Source of the DNA: Xanthobacteraceae bacterium
GTDB lineage: Bacteria > Pseudomonadota > Alphaproteobacteria > Rhizobiales > Xanthobacteraceae
Length of the DNA: 64,000 nucleotides
Assembly: GCA_031291475.1 (NCBI GenBank)
Contig: JARLIY010000132.1
Span: 124,001 to 188,000, forward strand
Reading direction: 5' to 3'
Shown here: piece by piece, positions 8,302 through 17,307 of the stretch
Position numbering within the stretch: position 1 is the first letter of the stretch
Layout of the letters: each line of letters starts with the position of its first letter
Notes under the pieces: generated by a model
Database searches by the model: none
Told to the model about the DNA's origin: nothing
Seen by the model: the letters and a program-made list of their open reading frames with translations, nothing else
Position numbers and translations under genes: made by a program

Positions 8302-8486
8302 AGGCCTATCGCGGCAGCCGCCAACGCTCGGAACTTACTTCCGTTTTCGGGGCGTGGCGGACATGGCCAGACTTGCTGCTGGCTCGCCCCGGTCGCGAAT
8401 GGACTCTTAAACGGACTTTTGTCGGTCTTCCGATTCGTCCCTAAAGGGTCGCGACGACCACGCTAGACGATCGCCGGCGCCGAGGG

Positions 8487-10274
8487 TCAGGCACGCGCCA
8501 ATTCCTGGAGTGCCGCCAAACCAACTGGCGGGATCGCCTGCCAAGGTACGAAGAACACTCTCTTCGCCATCGATCCGCGCACACGATCGATCTGTCTTTG
8601 CTCACCCAGCAATCGCTGCCGAAGAAGCGGGTCGAGGGTGCCAGCGGCAAGCAAACTCTTGTTGACGACCCAGGCGTACGGCTCGATGTGCGCGCGCCGC
8701 AGGTCTTCTTGCAGGGCATCGGCCTGCGACACAGGAGTAGTTTCTGCCAAGGTGACCAACAGGACACGCGTATACGCTGGATCCTGGAGACGCATCAGCG
8801 GTGTAATGAAATGAAGGCCCGGCGCGGCCGAAGGCGTGTGTCGGGTCACCTGACGATGATAGGCGCCGGTAGCATCCATCAGTAAAAGGGTATGACCTGT
8901 CGGCGCGGTATCGAGCACTACGAACGCGCCCCGCGCTTCCTGCACAATCCGCGAGAAGGCATGGAAAACAGCAATCTCTTCTGTGCAGGGAGAGCGCAAA
9001 TCCTCGCGCAGCAGAGCCTGCCCCTGTGCATCAAGGTCGCGACCGCGACCCGCCATTATTTTCTCGACGTAGCGTTCCGTCTCAGCTTTCGGGTCAATTC
9101 TGTCGACGTGCAAACCGGAAACCTCTCCCGCGAGGGTCATCGCAAGATGGGCTGCGGGATCAGTCGTGCTGAGGTGCGCGGTATGACTGCGTTGCACCAA
9201 ACCAATGGCGATGGCAGCGGCGATAGTGGTCTTGCCGACGCCGCCCTTTCCCATCACCATGATCAGGCCCCTTCCATCTGCCGCCAGAAGATCGATCAGC
9301 CGGTCAAGATGGGGCAGGTCGCCGGCGAATATCACGGCCGGATCGGGTGGTGTCAGCGCGGCGATCGCCTGGGAAGGGTCGAACAAAGCGCGCAACGCGC
9401 TTAGTCCCAGCATATCAAATGGTCGGAGCGGAATATCGTCTCGCGGGAGCGCCTGGAGCGCCGGCGGAAGATCGGAGAGCGCTCGCTTACCCTGGTCTTC
9501 GAGCGACACAGCCGTAGCGTCCGATCGGTCACTGGCGCGGAACACGCCGTTCACGACCAGACGCTGGTTAGAGAGACCGAGAGTTCGAAGCTCCGCTGAG
9601 GTTCGCGCCGCCTCAGTGAGAGCGCTGGTTTCGGGCCGAGCTACGAGGATGACGGTCGTCGATGCCGGATCGCTGAGCGTGGTCAAAGCCGTCCTGAAGC
9701 GCGCTTCTTGCATCTTGAGACCGGAATGGGGCCCCAAGCAGGAGGCGCCTTCCTCATTGACCTCCAGAAAGCCACTCCACGCCTTCGGCAGACTGAGCAG
9801 ACGAAGCGTATGTCCGGTGGGCGCTGTATCGAAAATAATATGATCATAGAGCCCGCCGTCGCTGGCCACATGACCGACAAATTCATCGAACGCCGCGATC
9901 TCCGTCGTGCAGGCGCCCGACAGTTGTTCCTCAACTGTTTTCCTGTCCTGATCGCTTGCGTCCGGCCCCATTTGGGCCAACACGCGCGTGCGATAGGCAT
10001 CCGAAGCGGCGGTGGGATCGATATTGAGGACGTGCAAGCGCTCGGTACCGGGAACCGCGACCGGTAGATTACCCAAGGGCACGTTCAGTATCTCGTCGAG
10101 ATTGGATGCCGGATCGGTACTCACTATCAAGACCGACTTGCCGCTATCGGCCAGCGCCAAGGCAGTAGCGCAGGCGATCGAGGTTTTGCCGACGCCGCCC
10201 TTGCCCGTGAAGAATACAAAGCGGGTCGGCTTGATGAGAAATCCGGGTGAACGGACCGAAACGTTGTCGTTCAT
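8487..10274 (-). CDS. arsA: Arsenical pump-driving ATPase
   Basis: This 595-residue protein is a tandem duplication of a GET3/ArsA-type ATPase. P-loop GKGGVGKT occurs at residues 24-31 and 342-349, and the signal motif DTAPTGHT occurs in each half (about 149 and 457). Cys122 (GACTTEIAAF), Cys179 (EGASCLGPH) and Cys430 (SPCTEEIAVF) occupy the positions of the three As(III)/Sb(III)-binding cysteines of E. coli ArsA (113, 172, 422). ArsA energises the ArsB antimonite/arsenite pump and receives metalloid from ArsD. Neither arsB, arsD nor arsR is in the window. The gene lies between an IS left end and a transposase in the same direction, suggesting transfer. Confidence 0.93.
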   Translation of the reverse strand: MNDNVSVRSPGFLIKPTRFVFFTGKGGVGKTSIACATALALADSGKSVLIVSTDPASNLDEILNVPLGNLPVAVPGTERLHVLNIDPTAASDAYRTRVLAQMGPDASDQDRKTVEEQLSGACTTEIAAFDEFVGHVASDGGLYDHIIFDTAPTGHTLRLLSLPKAWSGFLEVNEEGASCLGPHSGLKMQEARFRTALTTLSDPASTTVILVARPETSALTEAARTSAELRTLGLSNQRLVVNGVFRASDRSDATAVSLEDQGKRALSDLPPALQALPRDDIPLRPFDMLGLSALRALFDPSQAIAALTPPDPAVIFAGDLPHLDRLIDLLAADGRGLIMVMGKGGVGKTTIAAAIAIGLVQRSHTAHLSTTDPAAHLAMTLAGEVSGLHVDRIDPKAETERYVEKIMAGRGRDLDAQGQALLREDLRSPCTEEIAVFHAFSRIVQEARGAFVVLDTAPTGHTLLLMDATGAYHRQVTRHTPSAAPGLHFITPLMRLQDPAYTRVLLVTLAETTPVSQADALQEDLRRAHIEPYAWVVNKSLLAAGTLDPLLRQRLLGEQRQIDRVRGSMAKRVFFVPWQAIPPVGLAALQELARA

Positions 10275-10508
10275 GATGCCCCTTGATCCGGCGTAGAAAT
10301 GCGAGATGGTTCAGGAAACTAACCTGACAAACGGCACCGTAGCAGCACTGAACGATAATCCGAACCGCGGACATTCGGGGTGGGATCAGTTCTGATCGTG
10401 GTTGGATTTCTCTAACGAACGTCCGAAATTAACACTTCGCGGCGACGCAGCAATTCTGTCGCTTTCGGAGCGAAGCGGACATTCAGCGAGCCGCGCTGAC
10501 AGAACCGG
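10275..10508. other. Upstream region of arsA and left-terminal part of the IS
   Basis: No gene is seen. The 95 bases nearest 10508 align with the region inside the IS end at 1547. Close to arsA, TCAGG-TTAGTTT-CCTGA (about 10311-10327) is a short dyad that could be an operator, but the evidence is weak. Confidence 0.4.
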
Positions 10509-10529
10509 ATTTATGAGTACGCGCCCTAG
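10509..10529 (-). repeat. IS5-like element left end, outward end B
   Basis: ATTTATGAGTACGCGCCCTAG is a perfect 21-base reverse complement of 1547-1567. Its final CTAG supplies the TAG stop of the small gene that ends at 10526. Confidence 0.75.
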
Positions 10530-10801
10530 GGGGCCAGGTCTTCGAGCCAGATGATTTCTTGCGGCGCCGTCGACATCGCGTTGACGCGCTTAAACACATC
10601 TTGCATGTGTTGCGATCCGAGGAAATCCTTTACGGCCTTAAATTCCGACACCGCCATCTCCCCGACAACGTGAACGCGGTTGCGATCGTCGCTTCCGCGC
10701 AACAGTCGCCAACGGCCAACTTTAGGTGGAGGGTTGGCCTTGAATAGCTTAATCCACTCATCGAAGTTTTTGAGACGATGAACAGCGACGACTACGGGCA
10801 T
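10526..10801 (-). CDS. Small uncharacterised protein, 3' end at an IS border
   Basis: The 91-residue product starts MPVVVAVHRLKNFDEWIKLF and contains RNRVHVVGEMAVSEFKAVKDF and a terminal APQEIIWLEDLAP. Alternating beta strands around conserved aromatic and charged residues suggest a ferredoxin-like alpha/beta-barrel monomer of the antibiotic-biosynthesis-monooxygenase type, but no catalytic signature is seen. I chose MPVVV over the ATG seven codons upstream because AGGGAGG lies a suitable distance before it. The stop codon is formed by the CTAG of the IS end, so the original C-terminus may have been longer. Confidence 0.65.
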   Translation of the reverse strand: MPVVVAVHRLKNFDEWIKLFKANPPPKVGRWRLLRGSDDRNRVHVVGEMAVSEFKAVKDFLGSQHMQDVFKRVNAMSTAPQEIIWLEDLAP

Positions 10802-10954
10802 TTGGAACCTCCCTTGCAACAAACTGTTCGTTTCCCAGACCAGGACATAGACCCCGACCCAATTGAAAAATTAGCGCACATCTAAAGAGTTTTGAAGCGG
10901 TCGATTTGGGTACGGACAGCGTGCACAGCACCGATGAGATTTCCGGACCGTGCT

Positions 10955-11986
10955 CTAAGACAGCGCCGCGTCCGTTGTGGCGATTTCGTCCGGCGCAAAC
11001 ACGTAAGTCGAGCTGCAAAACTCGCACTTCACCGTGATCTTGCCGTTCTCGATCATGTCATCGCGGTCCTCCTGCGGAAAGCTCCGCAGCATGGTCTCGA
11101 CGCTTTGCCGCGAGCACGAGCAACGCGCCTGCACCGGCGTGGAGCGGAAGACGCGTACGCCGCGCTCATGGAACAGGCGATAGGCAAGACGCTCGCTCGA
11201 CAGCGCCGGATCGATCAGCTCGATGTCGCCGACGGTGGCGACCAGCGAACGGCCCTCGACCCAGGCCTCGTCCTCCGGAAGGGAATGGGTCTCGGTGCCG
11301 GGCGGGGCGTCGCCCGGATCGAGATCGGCCGCGCGCGCGCGTTCGGCCGACTTAGGGAGGAACTGAAGCAAAATGCCGCCCGCGCGCCAGCGCCGGCGCG
11401 CGCCGTTCTCGCCGCCGCGGAATTCCTCGGCGACGACCAGCCGCACGCGGGTCGGAATCTGTTCCGAGCGCAGGAAATACTCGTGCGCGGCATGTTCGAG
11501 GTCTTTGCCCTCGAGCGGAACGAGCCCCTGGTAGCGGCTCATGTCGGGACCCTGATCGATGGTCATGGCGAGGTGACCCTTGCCGAGCAATCGTCCCGGC
11601 TCGGTCTGCCCGGCCGCCATCGCCGCACTCACCCGTTCGGCATCGAAGCTCGCGCAGGCTCGCACTTTGTCCGGCGAGGTGAAATCGACCACGAGCATGC
11701 GCACCGGGCCGTCGCTTTGCGTTTGCAGGATGAAGCGACCGTTGAATTTGAGGGCGGAGCCCAGCATCACGGCGAGCACGATCGCCTCGCCGAGCAGCTT
11801 GGCGACCGGGAGCGGGTAATCGTGGCCGCTGAGGATGGCGTCGACCGCCGGTCCAAGCCGCACGATGCGCCCGCGCAGATCGAGCGCCTTGACCTCGAAC
11901 GGCAGGATCGTGTCGTCGAGAGCGGTTTGCGCCGGCTCCCGAACCGGAATGCCCCTGTGAAGATCGGTCATGTGAGGATCGTGCAT
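10955..11986 (-). CDS. hslO: Hsp33 redox-regulated chaperone
   Basis: The 343-residue product has the Hsp33 fold and the zinc-centre cysteines in their C-terminal positions: C289-S-C291 (ARCSCSR) and C321-EF-C324 (VKCEFCSS). Reduced, these bind zinc and keep the protein inactive. Oxidation by peroxide or hypochlorite with unfolding exposes a holdase surface. MTDLHRG five codons later (11971) is an alternative start. A GAARRRWRAGG linker-like stretch in the middle is rich in Arg and may be a lineage insertion. It lies downstream of argD-argF in the same direction with a 65-base gap, a gene order I associate with Bradyrhizobium relatives. Confidence 0.93.
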   Translation of the reverse strand: MHDPHMTDLHRGIPVREPAQTALDDTILPFEVKALDLRGRIVRLGPAVDAILSGHDYPLPVAKLLGEAIVLAVMLGSALKFNGRFILQTQSDGPVRMLVVDFTSPDKVRACASFDAERVSAAMAAGQTEPGRLLGKGHLAMTIDQGPDMSRYQGLVPLEGKDLEHAAHEYFLRSEQIPTRVRLVVAEEFRGGENGARRRWRAGGILLQFLPKSAERARAADLDPGDAPPGTETHSLPEDEAWVEGRSLVATVGDIELIDPALSSERLAYRLFHERGVRVFRSTPVQARCSCSRQSVETMLRSFPQEDRDDMIENGKITVKCEFCSSTYVFAPDEIATTDAALS

Positions 11987-12051
11987 CGGCAGGCAATATA
12001 GGCGGCCGCGATGGAATTGTGAGTCCTCGGCGGGCGCTCACATGTTGCGCC

Positions 12052-12966
12052 TCAGCGGCCGTTCGCCAGGCACCAGGTCAAGAGCCCCTTCTGCGCGTGC
12101 AGCCGGTTCTCGGCCTCGTCGAACACGACGGAATGCGGCCCGTCCATAACCTCGTCGGTGACTTCCTCGCCGCGATGCGCGGGCAGGCAGTGCATGAAAA
12201 TCGCGTCCGGCTTGGCCCGCGCCATGAGCCGCGCATTGACCTGATAACGCTTGAGCAGATTGTGGCGGCGGGCGCCGGCGCGGTCGCCCATGGAGATCCA
12301 GGTGTCGGTCACGACGCAGTCGGTGCCCTTGACCGCCTCTTCCGGATCGGCGCCGATGGTGATCGGGGCGCCGGAGGATTTGATCCAGTCGATCAACGGC
12401 TTTTTCGGCGCCAGCTCGGGCGGAGTAGCCACGCGCAGCCGGAACGCAAACCGCTCGGCGGCGTGCATCCACGAGGTCAGCACGTTGTTGGCGTCGCCAG
12501 TCCAGGCCACGGTGCGGCCACGGATCGGTCCGCGATGCTCCTCGAAGGTCATGACGTCGGCCAGCACCTGGCAGGGATGCGAGCGGCGCGTCAGCCCGTT
12601 GATCACCGGGATCGTGGCGTGACGCGCCAGTTCGACGACGGCCCGCGGATCGAGCGTGCGGATCATGATGACGTCGATATAGCGCGACAGGACGCGCGCC
12701 GTGTCGGCGAAGGTTTCGCCGCGGCCGAGCTGCATCTCTTCCGCGGTCAAGGTGATCGCATCGCCGCCAAGCTGACGCATGGCGACTTCGAACGAAACGC
12801 GGGTGCGGGTCGAGGGCCGTTCGAAGATCATCGCAAGCGTCTTGCCGGCGAGCGAGCGATCGTAGCGCGGACGCTTGGCCTTCATGGTACGCGCCGAGTC
12901 GATGATCCTGCGCAGCTCCGCGGCCGGAACGTCGATTAGATCGAGGAAGTGGCGAACCGTAGTCAC
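12052..12966 (-). CDS. argF: Ornithine carbamoyltransferase
   Basis: The enzyme makes citrulline from ornithine and carbamoyl phosphate in arginine biosynthesis. The 304-residue product shows the carbamoyl-phosphate motif STRTR (residues 52-56), HPCQ and, near the end, [11 protein letters not shown], the ornithine-binding HCLP loop. The start is a GTG at 12966 whose GTGA overlaps the argD stop, giving translational coupling. The longer frame to 13020 adds an Ala/Pro/Arg leader not found in the family. argD-argF pairing supports an arginine operon. Confidence 0.96.
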   Translation of the reverse strand: MTTVRHFLDLIDVPAAELRRIIDSARTMKAKRPRYDRSLAGKTLAMIFERPSTRTRVSFEVAMRQLGGDAITLTAEEMQLGRGETFADTARVLSRYIDVIMIRTLDPRAVVELARHATIPVINGLTRRSHPCQVLADVMTFEEHRGPIRGRTVAWTGDANNVLTSWMHAAERFAFRLRVATPPELAPKKPLIDWIKSSGAPITIGADPEEAVKGTDCVVTDTWISMGDRAGARRHNLLKRYQVNARLMARAKPDAIFMHCLPAHRGEEVTDEVMDGPHSVVFDEAENRLHAQKGLLTWCLANGR

Positions 12967-14171
12967 CGGACCGCCTCCTCCTGGCGCGGCGTCCGGCGCG
13001 CGCGGCCGAGCTGCGCGCAAGCCCGGTCAAGGCGCGCCACGCCCTCGGCGATTTCCTCGTCGCTGACGATCAACGGCGGCAAGAGCCGCACGACATTATC
13101 GCCGGCGGAGACCGCGATCATCTTCTCGGCGCGCAGCGCATCGACGAGTTCGCTCGCCGGCACTACCGCCCGCACGCCGATGAGCAGGCCTTCGCCACGC
13201 ACCTCGGCAATCACGGAAGGGTGACGATCCTTGATTTCGGCCAGCCGCTGCTTGAAGCGGAGCGCGGTCTGCCGCACCCGGTCGAGAAAGCCCGGCTCCA
13301 GCATGACGTCGAGCACGGCGTTGGCCGCGCTCATCGCCAGCGGATTGCCGCCGAAAGTGGAGCCGTGGGTGCCCGCCGTCATGCCTTTCGCCGCCTCGCT
13401 ACTCGCCAGGCAGGCGCCGACCGGGAAACCGCCGCCCAGCGCCTTGGCAAGCGCCATAATGTCGGGCTCGACGCCGACGCGCTGGTAGGCGAATAACTCG
13501 CCGGTGCGGCCCATGCCGGTCTGCACCTCGTCGAACAGCAGCAGCAGGCCGCGCTGGTCGCAGAGCTCGCGCAAGGCGCGCAAAAACGCCGGCTCGACCA
13601 CCCGCACGCCGCCCTCGCCCATGATCGGCTCGATCAGGATGGCGGCGGTTTCGTCGGTGACCGCGCGCTTGGTCGCCGCCAGGTCGCCGAACGGCACTTG
13701 GTCGAAGCCCTCGACCACGGGACCGAAGCCGTCGAGGTATTTCTTCTGCCCGCCGGCGGCGAGCGTCGCCAGCGTGCGGCCGTGGAAAGCGCCTTCAAAG
13801 GTAATGATGCGGTAGCGTTCCGGATGACCGCTCGCCGACTGGAACTTGCGTGCCATCTTAATCGCGCATTCCATCGCCTCGGCGCCGGAATTGCAGAAGA
13901 ACACCACGTCCGCGAAGCTTGCGTCGCACAGCCGCTGGGCGACGCGCTCGGCTTCGGGAATTTGATAGAGGTTGGAGACGTGCCAGACCTTCTGCGCCTG
14001 CTCGGTCAGCGCCGCGACCAAGCGCGGATGGGCGTGGCCGAGCGCGTTGACCGCAACGCCGGAGGTGAAATCGAGATAGCGATCGCCGTTGGTCGCAATG
14101 AGCCAAGCGCCTTCGCCCCGCTCAAAGGCGAGGTTGACACGCGCATAGGTCGGTAACAGATGCGATGTCAC
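12963..14171 (-). CDS. argD: Acetylornithine/succinyldiaminopimelate aminotransferase
   Basis: Class-III PLP aminotransferase of arginine synthesis, 402 residues. Visible blocks are [54 protein letters not shown] (the Asp contacting the PLP pyridine N), [14 protein letters not shown] (Schiff-base lysine) and [12 protein letters not shown] place the start at GTG 14171 ([18 protein letters not shown]), where similarity begins. The frame continues to an ATG at 14387, but those 72 codons are Arg/Cys-rich and do not resemble the family. The gene heads a coupled argD-argF pair. Confidence 0.94.
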   Translation of the reverse strand: MTSHLLPTYARVNLAFERGEGAWLIATNGDRYLDFTSGVAVNALGHAHPRLVAALTEQAQKVWHVSNLYQIPEAERVAQRLCDASFADVVFFCNSGAEAMECAIKMARKFQSASGHPERYRIITFEGAFHGRTLATLAAGGQKKYLDGFGPVVEGFDQVPFGDLAATKRAVTDETAAILIEPIMGEGGVRVVEPAFLRALRELCDQRGLLLLFDEVQTGMGRTGELFAYQRVGVEPDIMALAKALGGGFPVGACLASSEAAKGMTAGTHGSTFGGNPLAMSAANAVLDVMLEPGFLDRVRQTALRFKQRLAEIKDRHPSVIAEVRGEGLLIGVRAVVPASELVDALRAEKMIAVSAGDNVVRLLPPLIVSDEEIAEGVARLDRACAQLGRARRTPRQEEAVR

Positions 14172-14538
14172 GGTTGAGCCCGCGCGTGCGGCGCAGCATG
14201 ATCTGCGCGGCCGAAACAAAATGTGCCGCCTCTCCGGGCGGCACTGTTTGGATATTTTATTTGCACGGGTGCCGCCGGTCAACACGCTAAAACGGGCGGC
14301 GCCGGCCGGGTTTTCCCCACACCATACACATCGGGCAGGGAATGTGTGGACGCGCAGCGCGCGACTCTTGCGCCCGACTCCCGCCATATTGTAATCTTTT
14401 GATTGTCAAGTACGACATCTCGTGCGGCGGACAGTCATCTAAAGCGTCGGTGAAGCGTGTGCGTCGGGCGGCAAACGTCGCCTGGCTCGATGGGGGATTC
14501 CGTCACGGCCATACCCGCACCTTTAAGGAGGACTGAGC
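14172..14538. other. Divergent intergenic region between argD and gcrA
   Basis: No gene is seen. It must contain the leftward argD promoter and the rightward gcrA promoter. An AT-rich stretch (TTGTAATCTTTTGATTGTCAA, about 14389-14409) stands out. Three GANTC sites lie between it and its surroundings (listed separately). Confidence 0.6.
14363..14500 (+). promoter_or_regulatory. Cluster of three CcrM (GANTC) methylation sites before gcrA
   Basis: GACTC at 14363-14367, GACTC at 14376-14380 and GATTC at 14496-14500. In Caulobacter, gcrA transcription and GcrA action depend on GANTC adenine methylation state. Three sites in 138 bases of GC-rich sequence exceed chance expectation (roughly one per 290 bases at this composition). 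Confidence 0.45.
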
Positions 14539-15030
14539 ATGTCGTGGACTGACGAGCGGGTCGAGTTATTGAAGAAATTATGGGCCGACGGCCTGTCGGC
14601 GAGTCAGATCGCCGCCGAGCTCGGCGGCATCACGCGCAACGCGGTGATCGGCAAAGTGCACCGGCTCGGCCTTTCCGGGCGCGCCAAGAGCGCTTCAAGC
14701 GCCTCGCCCCGCCCGCGCAAGGCGCGTTCGCCGATGATGCGCATCGGCCGCGCTTCGATCCGCGGCAATACCGCCCTCGCCCACGCCTATGAGATGGAAG
14801 CGGAGGCGACGCCGGAGCTGATCGAAAACATCATCCCGATCGGCCAGCGCCGCACGCTGCTTGAGCTGAACGAACAAACCTGCCGCTGGCCGATCGGCGA
14901 CCCGGGCAGCAGCGAATTTTTCTTCTGCGGCGGCAATACGCTCGATGGCCTGCCCTATTGCGCGTATCACTCGCGCGTCGCTTACCAACCGGCCAGCGAT
15001 CGCCGCCGAGACCGCCGCCCGCAACGCTGA
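14539..15030 (+). CDS. gcrA: GcrA cell-cycle regulator
   Basis: The 163-residue product begins MSWTDERVELLKKLWADGLS and continues with ASQIAAELGG-ITRNAVIGKVHRLGLSGR, the helix-turn-helix of GcrA that binds sigma70-holoenzyme and methylated GANTC promoters. The C-terminal half contains CRWPIGDPG and FCGG...PYCAYHSRVAY, the conserved sigma-interacting region. An AAGGAGG ribosome site lies seven bases before the ATG. The gene is convergent with phoB, leaving only nine bases between stops. Confidence 0.95.
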   Translation: MSWTDERVELLKKLWADGLSASQIAAELGGITRNAVIGKVHRLGLSGRAKSASSASPRPRKARSPMMRIGRASIRGNTALAHAYEMEAEATPELIENIIPIGQRRTLLELNEQTCRWPIGDPGSSEFFFCGGNTLDGLPYCAYHSRVAYQPASDRRRDRRPQR

Positions 15031-15039
15031 GTTTTCCGC

Positions 15040-15741
15040 TCAGCTCGCCTTGCCGAAGCGATCGTCGAGCGAATAGCCGGCGCCGCGCACGGTGCGGATC
15101 GGATCGACGCCCTGGCCGCGATTGAGCGCCTTGCGCAGGCGGCCGACATGCACATCGACCGTACGCTCGTCGATGTAGACGTCGCTGCCCCACACCCCGT
15201 CGAGCAACTGCTCGCGGGAAAACACCCGGCCGGGACGCTCCATGAGGAATTCGAGCAGGCGGAATTCCGTCGGCCCGAGATCGACCGGGCGGCTAGACCG
15301 CGACACGCGCTTCTTCTCGCGATCGAGCTCGAGATCGCCGATCATCAGCACCATGGCGACCCGTTCGGGACTGGCGCGGCGCAGCAAGGCGCGAATGCGC
15401 GCCAAGAGTTCCGGCACCGAGAACGGCTTGACGAGATAATCGTCGGCGCCGGTGGCGAGCCCGCGCACGCGCTCGCTTTCCTCGCCGCGCGCCGTGAGCA
15501 TGATGATCGGCAATGCCTGCGTCTGTGGCCGCGCCCGCAGCCGACGGCACAGCTCGATGCCGGAGAGACCCGGCAGCATCCAGTCGAGCACGATGAGATC
15601 GGGGGCGATTTCCCGCAGCCGTGTATCGGCCTCATCGCCGCGGGCCACGGCATCGACCTCGTAGCCTTCCGCTTCGAGGTTGTAGCGCAACAACGTGGTC
15701 AGCGGTTCCTCGTCTTCAACGATCAGGATGTTGGCTCCCAT
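15040..15741 (-). CDS. phoB: Phosphate regulon response regulator
   Basis: OmpR/PhoB-class regulator of 233 residues. The receiver domain has the acidic pocket VEDEE (residues 8-12), phospho-acceptor D53 (VLDWMLPG), switch Thr in MLTARGE and Lys in LVKPF. The winged-helix domain includes LGPTEFRLLEFLMERPGRVF and ERTVDVHVGRLRKAL. When phosphorylated by PhoR it activates PHO-box promoters such as the one before pstS. The start at 15741 is supported by AGGAGACGAGG immediately upstream; a frame to 15795 is longer but lacks family similarity. It is the last gene of the phosphate cluster. Confidence 0.95.
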   Translation of the reverse strand: MGANILIVEDEEPLTTLLRYNLEAEGYEVDAVARGDEADTRLREIAPDLIVLDWMLPGLSGIELCRRLRARPQTQALPIIMLTARGEESERVRGLATGADDYLVKPFSVPELLARIRALLRRASPERVAMVLMIGDLELDREKKRVSRSSRPVDLGPTEFRLLEFLMERPGRVFSREQLLDGVWGSDVYIDERTVDVHVGRLRKALNRGQGVDPIRTVRGAGYSLDDRFGKAS

Positions 15742-15754
15742 CCTCGTCTCCTGT

Positions 15755-16495
15755 TCATTTCTGCAGCGATGCTGCGCCAAAGCTTGTGGGATCACCTTTC
15801 GGACGCTGATCGGCGATCGGGCGGCCCTCGATCATGTAGTAGACGGTTTCCGCGATGTTGGTCGCATGATCGCCGATACGCTCCATGTCCTTCGCACAAA
15901 ACATCAGATGCATGCAGAACGTAATGTTACGCGGGTCTTCCATCATGTAGGTGAGGAGTTCGCGGAACAGCGACGTACAAAGCGCGTCGACCTCTTCGTC
16001 GCCGTTCCAGACCGCCAGCGCGACGGCGAGGTCGTGGCTGGCATAGGCGTCGAGCACCTGCTTGAGCAGGGCAAGAACCAGCGAAGCCATGTGCTCCACG
16101 CCGCGGATCAGCTTTTGCGGATGCAGATCGAGGTCGACGGCGACGACGCGTTTGCCGATGTGCTTGGCATGATCGCCGATTCGTTCGAGGTCGTTGCACA
16201 CGCGCATGGCGCCGACGATGTCGCGCAAATCGACCGCCATGGGCTGCCGGCGCGCGATCGTCAGGATCGCCTTCTCCTCGATCTCGTGCTGCATGGCGTC
16301 GATGATCGGATCGGTGGTAATGACCCGCTCGGCGAGGTCGATGTCGCGTTCCACCAGCGCGCGGGTGGCGTCGGCGATCTGCCGCTCCGCCAGTCCGCCC
16401 ATCTCGGCAACTTTGCGCGTGATCTCCTGAAGATCGGTGTCGAAGGCCTTGGCGGTGTGGTCGATTCTGGGAGGAATGTCGGTCATGGCGCTCAC
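15755..16495 (-). CDS. phoU: Phosphate transport system regulatory protein
   Basis: The 246-residue all-helical product carries two repeats of the PhoU signature: [25 protein letters not shown] in the first half and [15 protein letters not shown] in the second. E/DxxxD residues there bind metal clusters. PhoU links the Pst transporter to PhoR and keeps the regulon off when phosphate is plentiful. GTG at 16495 overlaps the pstB stop (GTGA); an ATG three codons later (16486) is the alternative start. It lies 13 bases before phoB. Confidence 0.95.
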   Translation of the reverse strand: MSAMTDIPPRIDHTAKAFDTDLQEITRKVAEMGGLAERQIADATRALVERDIDLAERVITTDPIIDAMQHEIEEKAILTIARRQPMAVDLRDIVGAMRVCNDLERIGDHAKHIGKRVVAVDLDLHPQKLIRGVEHMASLVLALLKQVLDAYASHDLAVALAVWNGDEEVDALCTSLFRELLTYMMEDPRNITFCMHLMFCAKDMERIGDHATNIAETVYYMIEGRPIADQRPKGDPTSFGAASLQK

Positions 16496-17307
16496 CCAAA
16501 CCGGCCGGTGATGTAGTCTTGAGTGCGCTGATCTTGCGGCGCAGTAAACATCTTGCTGGTCGAATCGAACTCGATCAGCTCCCCCAGATACATGAAGGCG
16601 GTGAATTCCGACACGCGCGCCGCCTGCTGCATATTATGGGTGACGATCACGATGGTATAATCGTCCGTCAGCTCGTCGATCAGTTCCTCGATCTTTGCGG
16701 TAGAGATCGGATCGAGCGCGGAGCACGGTTCGTCCAACAGGATGACCTCGGGGCGCACGGCGACGGTGCGCGCGATGCACAGCCGCTGCTGCTGGCCGCC
16801 GGAAAGGCTCTGCCCGTTGGTGCCGAGCTTGTCCTTGACTTCCTCCCAGAGCGCCGCCCGGCGCAACGCTGTTTCCACGCGCCCGTCGAGCTCGGACTTG
16901 GGCAGGCGCTCGTACAGCCTGATGCCGAAAGCGATGTTCTCGTAGATCGTCATCGGAAACGGCGTCGGCTTCTGAAACACCATGCCGATGCGCGCGCGCA
17001 ACAAATTGATATCCTGCTGCGGCGAGAGAATGTTCATGCCGTCGAACATGACGTCGCCGGTCGCGCGCTGGTTCGGATAAAGGTCGTACATGCGGTTGAG
17101 CACACGCAGCAAAGTCGATTTGCCGCAGCCCGAGGGGCCGATGAACGCGGTGACCTTATTCACGTAGAGTGGAAGGCTGATCGCCTTCAGCGCCCTGGCG
17201 TCGCCGTAAAAGAAGTCGAGATCCCGGATCGTGACCTTCTCGACGAGGCCGGCGCGGTCGGTTGGCGCGGCGGCGACAGTGGGGATGGCGACGGAGGTGA
17301 CGCTCAT
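16492..17307 (-). CDS. pstB: Phosphate ABC transporter ATP-binding protein
   Basis: The 271-residue ATPase shows Walker [11 protein letters not shown]-loop ([11 protein letters not shown]), ABC signature LSGGQQQR, Walker B VILLDEP and the switch histidine in IVTHNMQQA. The sequence [15 protein letters not shown] and [16 protein letters not shown] is typical of PstB. ATG 17307 overlaps the pstA stop in an ATGA. It powers phosphate import through PstCA. Confidence 0.96.
   Translation of the reverse strand: MSVTSVAIPTVAAAPTDRAGLVEKVTIRDLDFFYGDARALKAISLPLYVNKVTAFIGPSGCGKSTLLRVLNRMYDLYPNQRATGDVMFDGMNILSPQQDINLLRARIGMVFQKPTPFPMTIYENIAFGIRLYERLPKSELDGRVETALRRAALWEEVKDKLGTNGQSLSGGQQQRLCIARTVAVRPEVILLDEPCSALDPISTAKIEELIDELTDDYTIVIVTHNMQQAARVSEFTAFMYLGELIEFDSTSKMFTAPQDQRTQDYITGRFG

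Larger units (their letters stand above)
7480..10529 (-). mobile_element. IS5-like element, possibly carrying arsA as passenger
   Basis: The right end, CTAGGGCGTGGACTCAT at 7480, differs from the other ends at two bases and contains the transposase stop. The best-matching left end is ATTTATGAGTACGCGCCCTAG at 10509-10529. Between them, all on the minus strand, lie arsA and then the transposase. No closer left end is visible between 8301 and 8487. CTAG borders both ends, consistent with a short TA or CTAG target duplication. That the 3,050-base unit moved as one piece is inference; decayed nested insertions would look similar. Confidence 0.45.

Noticed and set aside
10305..10330. ArsR-type operator before arsA
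   Set aside because: The TCAGG...CCTGA dyad is short and unlike known ArsR boxes; kept only as a remark in the arsA upstream entry.
1547..10529. A single composite transposon carrying apaG between its IS copies
   Set aside because: apaG normally neighbours hslO, so it is probably resident; the ends fit two separate elements better than one mobile unit.
15040..15060. Terminator between gcrA and phoB
   Set aside because: Only nine bases separate the stops and no convincing stem is visible there.
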